DNA of 39,952 nucleotides. It comes from Methanobacteriota archaeon (GTDB taxonomy: Archaea; Thermoplasmatota; Thermoplasmata; RBG-16-68-12). A program made the position numbers and the translations under genes. Shown here piece by piece: positions 17,516-25,366 of the stretch. Location of the stretch: positions 1 to 39,952 of the forward strand of contig VBMB01000138.1 of assembly GCA_005878525.1 (NCBI GenBank), read 5' to 3'. Within the stretch, counting starts at the first letter, position 1. Each line of letters begins with the position of its first letter. Below the pieces are notes generated by a model. That model had not been told where the DNA came from. It did not search any database and was given only the letters and a program-made list of their open reading frames with translations.

Positions 17516-19339
17516 GTGGTCGACATTCTGTCAACTCCGTTTCTGTGGGTCGTCGTCACGATCGGGCTGTATGGAGTCGCGTACTGGGGCTATGGAAAGT
17601 GGATCGACCGGAACGTGTGGCGATCCAGCGCGAAGAAGGCGACGCCGGCGCACATGTACATGGACGGCGTGGAGTACTTTCCCGTGAGTCGGTACGTCCT
17701 CTGGGGCTATCAGTTCAAGAGTATCGCGGCGCTCGGACCGATTCTGGGTCCGTTCATTGGAATCACGTTCGGATGGCTTCCTGCCCTCCTGTGGATCATC
17801 GGCGGGAACTTCTTCATCGGATGGCTGCAAGACTACGGCGCGATGATGTTGTCGGTCCGGAAAGAGGGACGTTCGTTCGGACCGATTACATACGAGTTCA
17901 CGGGGGCCCGGGGCCGGACAAACCTGCTCGCCTTCGTCCTGTTCTACCTCATCATCATCTCGGCGACGTTCATTGCCCTCATCGCGTCGTTCTGGAACGC
18001 GTTCCCGGGGACGTTCGTCGCAACGGTCGGCATCCTCCTCGCCGGGCTGCTCTGCGGCCAGCTCCTGTACCGGGTCAAGATGAACGTCTTCGCGGTCACC
18101 GGAATCGGACTCGCCGTGGTCGTCCTGAGCATCTACTTGGGCGTGGCCTTCCCGATTACCCTTGGTTTCGGGGTGTGGAACATCCCCATCTGGGCGTTCG
18201 TGGCCGCCGTCATCCTGTACGCTGCCGCGGTCCTTCCGACTCCGATGTTCGTCCAGCCGACGAACTACCTGGCGTTCTACCCGGCCTACGCGGCAATTCT
18301 CTTGATTCTCTTCGGAGCCCTCATGACCCCGTTTTGGGGCGCCAGCTTCCTCGGGTTGACGTTGCCGAGGGCACCTACCCCGATTAGCATCCAGATGCCG
18401 GCCGGCCCGTTCTGGTTTGATCCCCAGGGAATCCTCGGGCCGATCTGGCCAATCCTGTTCGTCGCGATCGCCTGCGGCGCGATCTCCGGATGGCACAGCC
18501 TCGTGAGCAGCTCGTCGTCGGCGAAACAGCTGGACATCGAAACGGACGCCCTCCCGGTTGGCGGCGGAGCGATGCTCTCGGAAGGACTCCTGGCTCTCGC
18601 CTCGCTGATCGCGTACATGGTCCTCGCCCCGAGCTTCTTCGTCGGCCGCACGAATGTCGCGGCCTGGGTCGCGGGCGCGGTCACGCTCACGACGCCGTTC
18701 CTCGGTGGTCTGACGGCTCCGATCCTGACGACGTTCTTCGGCCTCGTGCTCATCATTTATGCGCTCACGGTTCAGGCGCTCGTCACGCGATTCTTCCGCC
18801 TCGTCGCCGCGGAATCGTGGAGCGAAGGTCGGTTCCACGTGTTCGGCAACAAGCACGTCTCGACGGTGGTCGGCCTCGGCATCCCATGGGCATTCGCGGT
18901 CTCCGGGAGCTGGTGGGCCCTCTGGTTGTACTTCGGTGGCGCGAATCAGCTCCTTGCGGGTCTTGCGATCATGCTCATCACGATCCACCTCGCAAGGACG
19001 CGCGCCCCGACGAGGTTCTCCCTCATCCCCGGGGTCTTCATGATCGTGACGACTTTGGCGGCACTGGTGTGGCAAACCGGGACGTTCCTGTACTCCGTCT
19101 GGGCGTACCTGAACAACGACAACTCATGGGTCCTCCGGAACGTCCGGCCGCCGATTAACACGAAGGACTACATCCTCGTGGCCGTCGCAATCAATGCGGT
19201 CTTCGTCGCCGTGGGAACCGTGTTGTTCGCTGTCGGCCTGTCGATGGCGGTCCGGCTGTTCCGCAGCTACCGCAGCAGCATGGCGGAGCGTCGCGCTCGG
19301 GCGCCCGCGGCTGCGGACGGCGGCGAGCGAGAGAGGTAG
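17516..19339 (+). CDS. cstA: Carbon starvation protein CstA family (peptide/pyruvate transporter)
   Basis: 607 aa. ATPAHMYMDGVEYFPVSRYVLWGYQFKSIAALGPILGPFIGITFGWLPALLWI and GAISGWHSLVSSSSSAKQLDIETDA are hallmark CstA motifs. GTG start. Confidence 0.95.
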   Translation: MVDILSTPFLWVVVTIGLYGVAYWGYGKWIDRNVWRSSAKKATPAHMYMDGVEYFPVSRYVLWGYQFKSIAALGPILGPFIGITFGWLPALLWIIGGNFFIGWLQDYGAMMLSVRKEGRSFGPITYEFTGARGRTNLLAFVLFYLIIISATFIALIASFWNAFPGTFVATVGILLAGLLCGQLLYRVKMNVFAVTGIGLAVVVLSIYLGVAFPITLGFGVWNIPIWAFVAAVILYAAAVLPTPMFVQPTNYLAFYPAYAAILLILFGALMTPFWGASFLGLTLPRAPTPISIQMPAGPFWFDPQGILGPIWPILFVAIACGAISGWHSLVSSSSSAKQLDIETDALPVGGGAMLSEGLLALASLIAYMVLAPSFFVGRTNVAAWVAGAVTLTTPFLGGLTAPILTTFFGLVLIIYALTVQALVTRFFRLVAAESWSEGRFHVFGNKHVSTVVGLGIPWAFAVSGSWWALWLYFGGANQLLAGLAIMLITIHLARTRAPTRFSLIPGVFMIVTTLAALVWQTGTFLYSVWAYLNNDNSWVLRNVRPPINTKDYILVAVAINAVFVAVGTVLFAVGLSMAVRLFRSYRSSMAERRARAPAAADGGERER

Positions 19340-19396
19340 CCGCACCGACAAGGCTCTTGAGCCCGTCGCGCATCGGGAAAGGAGGAGAGAGGCGAG

Positions 19397-19687
19397 ATGA
19401 CTGAATCGAACGACGCCCCGAAGCCGAAAGGCCGGGGCGGAAAGATTAAGGAGGCTGCGAAAGGCGTCTTCTACGGGATGGCGGCCCATGGCCATGTCAC
19501 GGCGGCGCTCCGTACCCGGATGTACCTCGAGCATCTGTTCATGTTCATCACCCTCGGAGACATGCTCGGCGTGCCCGTCATTCCCCCGTACTACTCCCTC
19601 AAGATTCTGCCGTACGCGGTCCCGAACATCAAGAGCTGGAAGCAGCGCGTATTCCGGGAGCGGGACTTCACCGACCAAGTCTTCTGA
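19397..19687 (+). CDS. Small protein P1 upstream of paired Get3/ArsA-like ATPases
   Basis: 96 aa, strong SD-like AAAGGAGGAG upstream, 8 bp before the ATPase gene. C-terminal half is similar to the 22944-23213 product (LGVPVIPPYYSLKILPYAVPNIKSWKQRVFRERD). Confidence 0.82.
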   Translation: MTESNDAPKPKGRGGKIKEAAKGVFYGMAAHGHVTAALRTRMYLEHLFMFITLGDMLGVPVIPPYYSLKILPYAVPNIKSWKQRVFRERDFTDQVF

Positions 19688-19695
19688 GGGAATCC

Positions 19696-20688
19696 ATGGG
19701 CCTTGCCTCCTTTTTCGAGAAGAAAGGCGACAAAGGGATCGTGATCTTCGCCGGGAAAGGGGGCCTCGGCAAGACGACGTGCAGCGCCGGCCTGAGTCAC
19801 TACATGGCCTCGAAACGGAAGCGCAACGTGCTCTGTTTCTCCACAGATCCGCAGGCGAGCCTGAGCGATATTTTCGACCGGGACATTTTCGGAAAAGGGC
19901 TCGTCTCCGTCATCCCGAACCTGGACGTAGTGGAGATCGATGCGGACCGGCGCGTGGCCGACTACCAAAATGAAGTCAAGCAGAAGATCCTCACCATGTA
20001 CGGGCTTTCGGAGCTCCCTGTGGAAATCGAAGAATATATCGACTCGACGTCAGCGGAGCCCGCGATGTACGAGTCGGCGACGTACGACGCGATGGCCGAC
20101 CTCGTGTCCACGAGCGGCCACGACCTGTACGTGTTCGACATGCCGCCGTTCGGCCACGGCGTTCGCATGATCGCGATGGCGGAGATCCTGAGCAAGTGGG
20201 TCGGGAAAATCACGGAGGCGCGCGAGAAGGCCCAGGAGTACGAGGCGGTCGCGGCGACCTTGAAGGGGACGAAGGTCTCGGAGGACGAGGTCCTCAAGGA
20301 GCTTCAAGACATTCAGGCGAAGATCACGCGGTTCACGGACCTCATGGTCGACCAGCGGCGCACATCCTTCTTCATGGTCCTGATCCCGGAGCGCATGGCG
20401 ATCCTGGACACGGAGCGCGCGCTCGAGATGTTCGACGCCCTCGGCCTTCAGATGGCGGGGTTGATCGTGAACCAGGTGTACCCTGCGGAGCTCGCCGAGG
20501 CGAAAGGCGGCGAAGCGGTCGAGTTCCTCCGGAACCGCGCGCGGATGCAGCGGAAATATCTCGATGAGATCAAATCGAAGTTCGCGGGGAAGGTCGTCGC
20601 GATGCTCCCGATGTACCCGAGGGAACCGCGCGGACTCGACATGATCGAGCGGGTGTCCCAAGACCTGCTCTTCGGACCCGCGCTCTAG
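19696..20688 (+). CDS. Get3/ArsA-family ATPase (copy 1)
   Basis: 330 aa. Deviant Walker A FAGKGGLGKTT, switch I STDPQASLSD (canonical D retained), switch II region VFDMPPFGHGVRM. Confidence 0.92.
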   Translation: MGLASFFEKKGDKGIVIFAGKGGLGKTTCSAGLSHYMASKRKRNVLCFSTDPQASLSDIFDRDIFGKGLVSVIPNLDVVEIDADRRVADYQNEVKQKILTMYGLSELPVEIEEYIDSTSAEPAMYESATYDAMADLVSTSGHDLYVFDMPPFGHGVRMIAMAEILSKWVGKITEAREKAQEYEAVAATLKGTKVSEDEVLKELQDIQAKITRFTDLMVDQRRTSFFMVLIPERMAILDTERALEMFDALGLQMAGLIVNQVYPAELAEAKGGEAVEFLRNRARMQRKYLDEIKSKFAGKVVAMLPMYPREPRGLDMIERVSQDLLFGPAL

Positions 20689-20698
20689 GTGATGCCGT

Positions 20699-21733
20699 GT
20701 GACGACCCTTCCCGAACTCCTCGAACAACGGCCGAAGATGCGGTACATCTTCACGGGCGGAAAGGGAGGCGTCGGGAAAACGGTTGCCGCGGCGGGGCTC
20801 GCGTACCACTGCGCTTCCCAAGGCGAGAGCGTCCTGGTCGCGTCCTTGAACCCGGTCCACTCCCTGTCGAGCCTGTTCGGCCAGAGCCTTTCCGGCGGAA
20901 AGGTCATCGAGGTGAAGGGCGCGAAGAACGTGTATGCGGTCGAGGTGGAAACGACCGAGGTCGTGGAACGTTACCGTAATTCGATTCGAGGCCGCGTCAA
21001 GGAATTCCTGAAGTGGGCGGACATCCCCCTCGATGCGAGGCCGTTCATCGAGATTGCCGCGACGAACCCTGCGTTCGAGGAGAGCGCGATGTTCGATCGG
21101 ATGGTCGATTACATCCTCAAAGAAGGCGAAGCGTACGATCGCGTGATCTTCGACACCGCGGCGGTCGCGAACGCGGTGCGCCTGATCGGCCTGAGCAAGA
21201 TCTACGGCCTCTGGCTCACCCGCATGATCGATTCGCGCAAGGAGGCGCTTAGCATGCGCGTCCAGCTCTCGTTCCGGAAGGAGAAGGTCATGGCGGAGGT
21301 GAAGAAGGATCCGCTCATGGCGGACCTCATTTCCATGAACGAGCGGTTCGAGAAGGCCAAAGGCGTGCTCGTAGATCCCGAACGGACCGCGTTCTTCTTC
21401 GTGACTCTGCCGCTCGCCCTCCCGATCGCAGTCGTCCGTCGTTTCATTGGGATGGTTCAGAAGTTCAACATCCCGATCGGCGGGGTCGTCGTGAACGAGG
21501 TGCTCCGCCCGGAGATCGCGCTGCAAGACGGCGCAGGCGAGTACCTCGCGAACAAGTACCACGAACAGACCGCGTACATGAAGGTCCTGTACCGCGACTT
21601 GGGTCCGCTCGTCCGGTCGTACATCCCGCTGTATTCGTCCGAGGTCACGGGGGTCGACATGGTCCGTCGGGTCTCCGAGGACATGATGACGTACACCCCG
21701 CCCTTCGCTGCCGAATTGATGGGCGCGGCATGA
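20699..21733 (+). CDS. Get3/ArsA-family ATPase-like protein (copy 2), divergent switch I
   Basis: 344 aa. Walker A TGGKGGVGKTV. Switch I is SLNPVHSLSS instead of STDPAHSLSD. Switch II region FDTAAVANAVRLI. GTG start 10 bp after copy 1. Confidence 0.92.
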   Translation: MTTLPELLEQRPKMRYIFTGGKGGVGKTVAAAGLAYHCASQGESVLVASLNPVHSLSSLFGQSLSGGKVIEVKGAKNVYAVEVETTEVVERYRNSIRGRVKEFLKWADIPLDARPFIEIAATNPAFEESAMFDRMVDYILKEGEAYDRVIFDTAAVANAVRLIGLSKIYGLWLTRMIDSRKEALSMRVQLSFRKEKVMAEVKKDPLMADLISMNERFEKAKGVLVDPERTAFFFVTLPLALPIAVVRRFIGMVQKFNIPIGGVVVNEVLRPEIALQDGAGEYLANKYHEQTAYMKVLYRDLGPLVRSYIPLYSSEVTGVDMVRRVSEDMMTYTPPFAAELMGAA

Positions 21734-22218
21734 AGCCCACGACGCGGGATCACGTCGTCGCTGCGACGCACTTCGTCTTGGGTCCCTCAAATTTTGTTGT
21801 GATTCGCCTTCCGGACAATTGGGACTTGCGCCTCGGTCGACATCCGATGGATGTGGACTACACGGTCGCCTACGACGGCGTGCGTTGGGCCCAAGAAGGC
21901 CGGGCCGCGGGGCTCCTCGTCGATGCACGAGCCCGGCGGGCGATCGAGTTGTCCGTGCGAACCTCGCGCGGATCGATCCCGCCCCCGAAGTTCGATGAGT
22001 CCCACCCCGGGACGTGCAAGATCGGAGGCCATTCGGCTTCCTACACGCTTGGCTCGGCTCACTTCGGCCTCCTGGGGACGAAGATCTATCACGTGCTCCA
22101 TGTGTCGTACCGGTGCGACGAGACCCAGCGTCTCGTCGATCTCCGGTTCATGCACCGCGGAGCGCCGGAACTTCTCGAAGGGCTGCTGTCTCCTCTCGCG
22201 GGAACGCGCTGCCACTAG
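21730..22218 (+). CDS. Hypothetical protein P3 translationally coupled to ATPase copy 2
   Basis: 162 aa. ATGA start/stop overlap with the upstream ATPase gene. Family not recognised. Confidence 0.75.
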   Translation: MKPTTRDHVVAATHFVLGPSNFVVIRLPDNWDLRLGRHPMDVDYTVAYDGVRWAQEGRAAGLLVDARARRAIELSVRTSRGSIPPPKFDESHPGTCKIGGHSASYTLGSAHFGLLGTKIYHVLHVSYRCDETQRLVDLRFMHRGAPELLEGLLSPLAGTRCH

Positions 22219-22850
22219 GCAGCGAGGCGTTCCGCCAATGCCCGGATGGCCGCGATTCCTCGAGACGCGGCCCCCGGTGCCACGGACACGGAGGCCGCGA
22301 TGCCCGGCTGCTTCCCGGAGGTCACATGGAGGGCCGCGATCGGGTCCAGCGTGCCGGGGTCGATGCTTTCCAGGATTCGACGGGCACTCCGCTCGTCGTC
22401 CGAGGACAGGAGGAGTTCACTCCCACCGAGGGAGACGTTCGACCAGCCCGCTTTGGAGCGACTCCTCCGCCGGCCGATACGAGTCTGCGGGTCCACGAGC
22501 TCGAACTCGATCCGCGGGTCCTTCCGGAGGGAGGCCTCCACCAGCGCGGCATCTCGCCGGCCCTGAGCGGTCCCGATCGCCCAGTTGATTGGCATTTCTC
22601 GAGGTCGCAGGGTGACCGTGAGAGAGAATTCCTGAAAGGGCGGATCGGCTCCCTCCGTCTTCATCCGGAAGGCGGTCGTCCCGAACCACTGGATTTTCGA
22701 GGTCCCGCCCAACCCGACGACGGCCCGCTTGAGTTCTGTCCCGATCCGGCGGGCGAGGCGACGCGTGTAGACGAAGGCACCGTAGTACCAGACCAGAAAG
22801 AAGGCGGCGATGACGAGCACCGCGATCAAGCCGGGGTCGAGATCCGCCAC
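22215..22850 (-). CDS. Single-TM hypothetical protein
   Basis: 211 aa, N-terminal TM (LIAVLVIAAFFLVWYYGAFVY) followed by a soluble domain. Convergent, sharing CTAG with P3. Confidence 0.72.
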   Translation of the reverse strand: MADLDPGLIAVLVIAAFFLVWYYGAFVYTRRLARRIGTELKRAVVGLGGTSKIQWFGTTAFRMKTEGADPPFQEFSLTVTLRPREMPINWAIGTAQGRRDAALVEASLRKDPRIEFELVDPQTRIGRRRSRSKAGWSNVSLGGSELLLSSDDERSARRILESIDPGTLDPIAALHVTSGKQPGIAASVSVAPGAASRGIAAIRALAERLAA

Positions 22851-22943
22851 GGCCGACGGAAATGCGAGTGCACCCTAAAGGCCTCCGGCGGCGGAGGAAA
22901 ACGTTTAGCGCCGCCCGACCATCCGCTCGGACTGGGGGACGGC

Positions 22944-23213
22944 GTGAGCCGCTGGAGGCGCGCCTTGCAGATCGTCAAGGAGATCCTATGGGGCCTGTTC
23001 TTCTTCGACCTCTACACGGAGAACATGAAGATGCGCATCCGGTACAATGACGCGGTCAACCTTCTCGTCTTCTCGGAGCAGCTCGGGATCCCGCTCATGA
23101 ATTCCTACGTTTCCATGCGTCTGCTCCCATACTTTGTCGGGCAGCTCGAGGGATGGAAGCGCCGCGAGATGCGGGAGCGCGAGATCCTCGAGGAAGCCCC
23201 GGAGATTCACTAG
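22944..23213 (+). CDS. Small protein P2, paralog of P1
   Basis: GTG start gives 89 aa: MSRWRRALQIVKEILWGLFFF...EQLGIPLMNSYVSMRLLPYFVGQLEGWKRREMREREI, aligning with P1 without gaps over the last ~35 shared residues. Confidence 0.8.
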   Translation: MSRWRRALQIVKEILWGLFFFDLYTENMKMRIRYNDAVNLLVFSEQLGIPLMNSYVSMRLLPYFVGQLEGWKRREMREREILEEAPEIH

Positions 23214-23511
23214 CGGCGGGAGCGTTTCCGCACCGCCAGCATGCGTCCCGCGCGATGCCGTTCCACGCCGCGCAAGTGGTGCATGGCCACCGTCGCGCCA
23301 GCGGGATGTGGCTCGGATCGTGGACCGTCGCCCCGGCTCCGCGTCCGCAGCTCCAACATCGGTCCAGCTCGAACTCGTTGCGCTGCCCGCATGCAAGACA
23401 GAGCCAGTCTCCTCGCCGAGCTCCCGACCGGAACGATTGACGTCGTCCCCAGGCGAACCCCGCCAAGCACGAAAGAAAGACAGCTACGGCTGCGATCGCG
23501 AGCGAGTCCAT
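23095..23511 (-). CDS. Membrane-anchored protein with two RanBP2-type zinc fingers
   Basis: N-terminal TM, then DWLCLACGQRNEFELDRCWSCG and RWPCTTCAAWNGIARDACWRCG: two W-x-C-x2-C-x10-C-x2-C modules. The C-terminal tail overlaps P2 on the opposite strand. Confidence 0.7.
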   Translation of the reverse strand: MDSLAIAAVAVFLSCLAGFAWGRRQSFRSGARRGDWLCLACGQRNEFELDRCWSCGRGAGATVHDPSHIPLARRWPCTTCAAWNGIARDACWRCGNAPAASESPGLPRGSRAPASRGASIPRAARQSMGADAWKRRNS

Positions 23512-23627
23512 GGGGGAACGGCGCGTCGTTCCCGGGCCGAACTAAATACGTTCCTCGCTGCCTATCTAAAATGAAACTCTGACGCGCGTCTTGCTGCCGC
23601 GATCGTGGCGGGAGTGCCCCACCGGAA

Positions 23628-24242
23628 TCAATGTCCAATCACGCGCGAGCCGAAATAGAAAGTCACGACGAGGGACAGCGCTTGCTCGGCGCGGCCCGCC
23701 AAGAGCCCTCCTTGTTTCGTCACCAGGGCGAAGCAGATGTACGCGGTCAAGCCGAGTGCGCCGACCGCGACGATATCGCGGAAGAACGTGGCGAGGCGGT
23801 GACGGATGTGGCTCTCGTGTGCCCGACGGTGGACGAGCCAGGAGGCCGTGGCCCCGAGAACATAGCCCCCGAGGACTTGCAGGACCGCCCGGAGGTCGGC
23901 CGGAATGCCCTGCAGGGAAGGGCTCCGGGTCAGGAACCACGCGGTGAGGCCCGCGAATCCGAGGAACAAGAGGATCCGGACCAGTCGCGGATGGTGCGGA
24001 GCAGTTGGAGCGGGCTGGCCGGGCTGAACCGCAAGCGGGGTCGAGACGGCACGGCTCCCGAAGTAGAAGGCGATGACGACGACCACGGCATTCACGAGGA
24101 CGGTCGGTACGGTCGGTGTGGACCCTCCCTGAAGGAGGACGTACCCATATGCCGCGGTCACGATAACGGCGATCGCCCCGCGCACGCTCCCGTGCGGGAG
24201 TCGGAGGGGCTCGGGTAGTTGGCCGACCTGAGGGATGGCCAC
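23628..24242 (-). CDS. Membrane protein of unknown function with apparent internal duplication
   Basis: 204 aa, about 5-6 TM. Each half ends in a similar motif (VVIAFYFGSRAVS / LVVTFYFGSRVIG). Confidence 0.7.
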   Translation of the reverse strand: MAIPQVGQLPEPLRLPHGSVRGAIAVIVTAAYGYVLLQGGSTPTVPTVLVNAVVVVIAFYFGSRAVSTPLAVQPGQPAPTAPHHPRLVRILLFLGFAGLTAWFLTRSPSLQGIPADLRAVLQVLGGYVLGATASWLVHRRAHESHIRHRLATFFRDIVAVGALGLTAYICFALVTKQGGLLAGRAEQALSLVVTFYFGSRVIGH

Positions 24243-24296
24243 GTTCGCGCAACAGTGGATGGGGCGCTTAAGGCTGACGATGCGCGAATGAAAAAT

Positions 24297-24518
24297 CTAG
24301 AGGAAAAAGGTGCTAATCGCCTGCGTCAACCGGCGCAGCAGGCGACCGTCGTCCTCGGATTTGGACGACCGGCGGTCCGAGTGGTTCGGGCGAACCCCGT
24401 CAGCGAGCCACGCGCCGTCGCGGTCCCCGAATTCGGCCCGAACATACCGGTCGAGGTCCGTCGCCCGGGTTCGCTGCAACCCGGCGGATATCGACGTGTA
24501 CGGAGGGATGCTCATCAT
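24297..24518 (-). CDS. Small hypothetical protein (tentative)
   Basis: ORF beginning MMSIPPYTSISAGLQRTRATDLDRYVRAEFGDRDGAW fills an otherwise empty gap. No family recognised. Confidence 0.35.
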   Translation of the reverse strand: MMSIPPYTSISAGLQRTRATDLDRYVRAEFGDRDGAWLADGVRPNHSDRRSSKSEDDGRLLRRLTQAISTFFL

Positions 24519-24748
24519 ACCGGCCACCTCCGGATCCACGGATCCAGCCCGCGCACGGCCCAAGCGTAGCGGACTGCGGAGTCCGACGGGAGGGCGTCGT
24601 TCGTCTCATCAATTGGCTTCGTAAATCGTCTGTTTCTCTTGTTCCAATGCATGTTTGGTTGATTGCAATGGACGTTAATAAAGCCTTTGTTTTAATTATG
24701 GAAACATTTATGTTAGAGCACAAACATACATTGTTCCGGAGGCGGCCA

Positions 24749-25366
24749 ATGAAGGCATTCAAGGTCATCAAGAGCCCCGAAGCATTTCAGCTTCTCGCAG
24801 ACGAAACACGGAGACGGATCATCTATCTTCTCCGGGCGAAAGAGATGACGGTGAGCCAGATTTCGGCGGAGCTCGGGCTCACGCCCCAGGCGATCTACCA
24901 TCACATCCGCAAGATGCGCGACGCCGACCTCGTCGAGGTCGCTCGCGAGGAACGCGTGGACCACTTCATCGAGACTTACTATCGCGCCACGGCGGAGATG
25001 TTCAACCTCTCCCACGGCGAGGGGATGTCCCCGGCGTATGCAGCGGAGAAGGCCACGGAGGCGTTGCAGGCCCTCGCGAAAATCGGGCTGCGCGTCCGGA
25101 CGGATCCGGAGGTCGTGGCCCGCATCGTCGAGCTCGAGAAGCGCATGGAGGCGGTCGGCGAGAAGCCGGAGTGGGCCGAGGCGATCGCCGGTCTCGAAGA
25201 CGTCGATTTCTTCGTGAAACAGGGGATCACCCATCTCGCGAAGCTGCTGACGATGACGGACAAGGAGTTCACCGAGTACCTGAACGTTGAGCGCGAATAC
25301 CGCAAGCTCTTACGGTCTCTCCTCGAGGAACCCGCGAAGGTCCAAGCGCTCGCCCGGAAAGCCTAG
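24749..25366 (+). CDS. ArsR-type winged-helix transcriptional regulator with C-terminal extension
   Basis: MKAFKVIKSPEAFQLLADETRRRIIYLLRAKEMTVSQISAELGLTPQAIYHHIRKMRDADLVEV. GGAGG-like SD upstream. Confidence 0.88.
   Translation: MKAFKVIKSPEAFQLLADETRRRIIYLLRAKEMTVSQISAELGLTPQAIYHHIRKMRDADLVEVAREERVDHFIETYYRATAEMFNLSHGEGMSPAYAAEKATEALQALAKIGLRVRTDPEVVARIVELEKRMEAVGEKPEWAEAIAGLEDVDFFVKQGITHLAKLLTMTDKEFTEYLNVEREYRKLLRSLLEEPAKVQALARKA

Noticed and set aside
17531-19075. 514-aa minus-strand ORF
   Set aside because: Antisense to CstA, composition dominated by R/E/D with no motif; shadow ORF.
19696-21733. Interpretation as an arsenite-efflux arsAB operon
   Set aside because: No arsB/acr3 or arsC-like gene nearby. 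The ATPases are single-domain with one divergent switch I, and the neighbours are unrecognised small proteins. The ArsR-type regulator at 24749 is about 3 kb away with other genes between.
20570-21928. 452-aa minus-strand ORF
   Set aside because: Antisense to the second Get3-like ATPase; Arg/His/Asp-rich shadow with no recognisable domain.
22014-22943. N-terminal part of the 399-aa plus ORF ending at 23213
   Set aside because: Only the last 89 codons (from GTG 22944) resemble a protein (P2). The upstream extension is out of frame with P3 and antisense to the single-TM gene.
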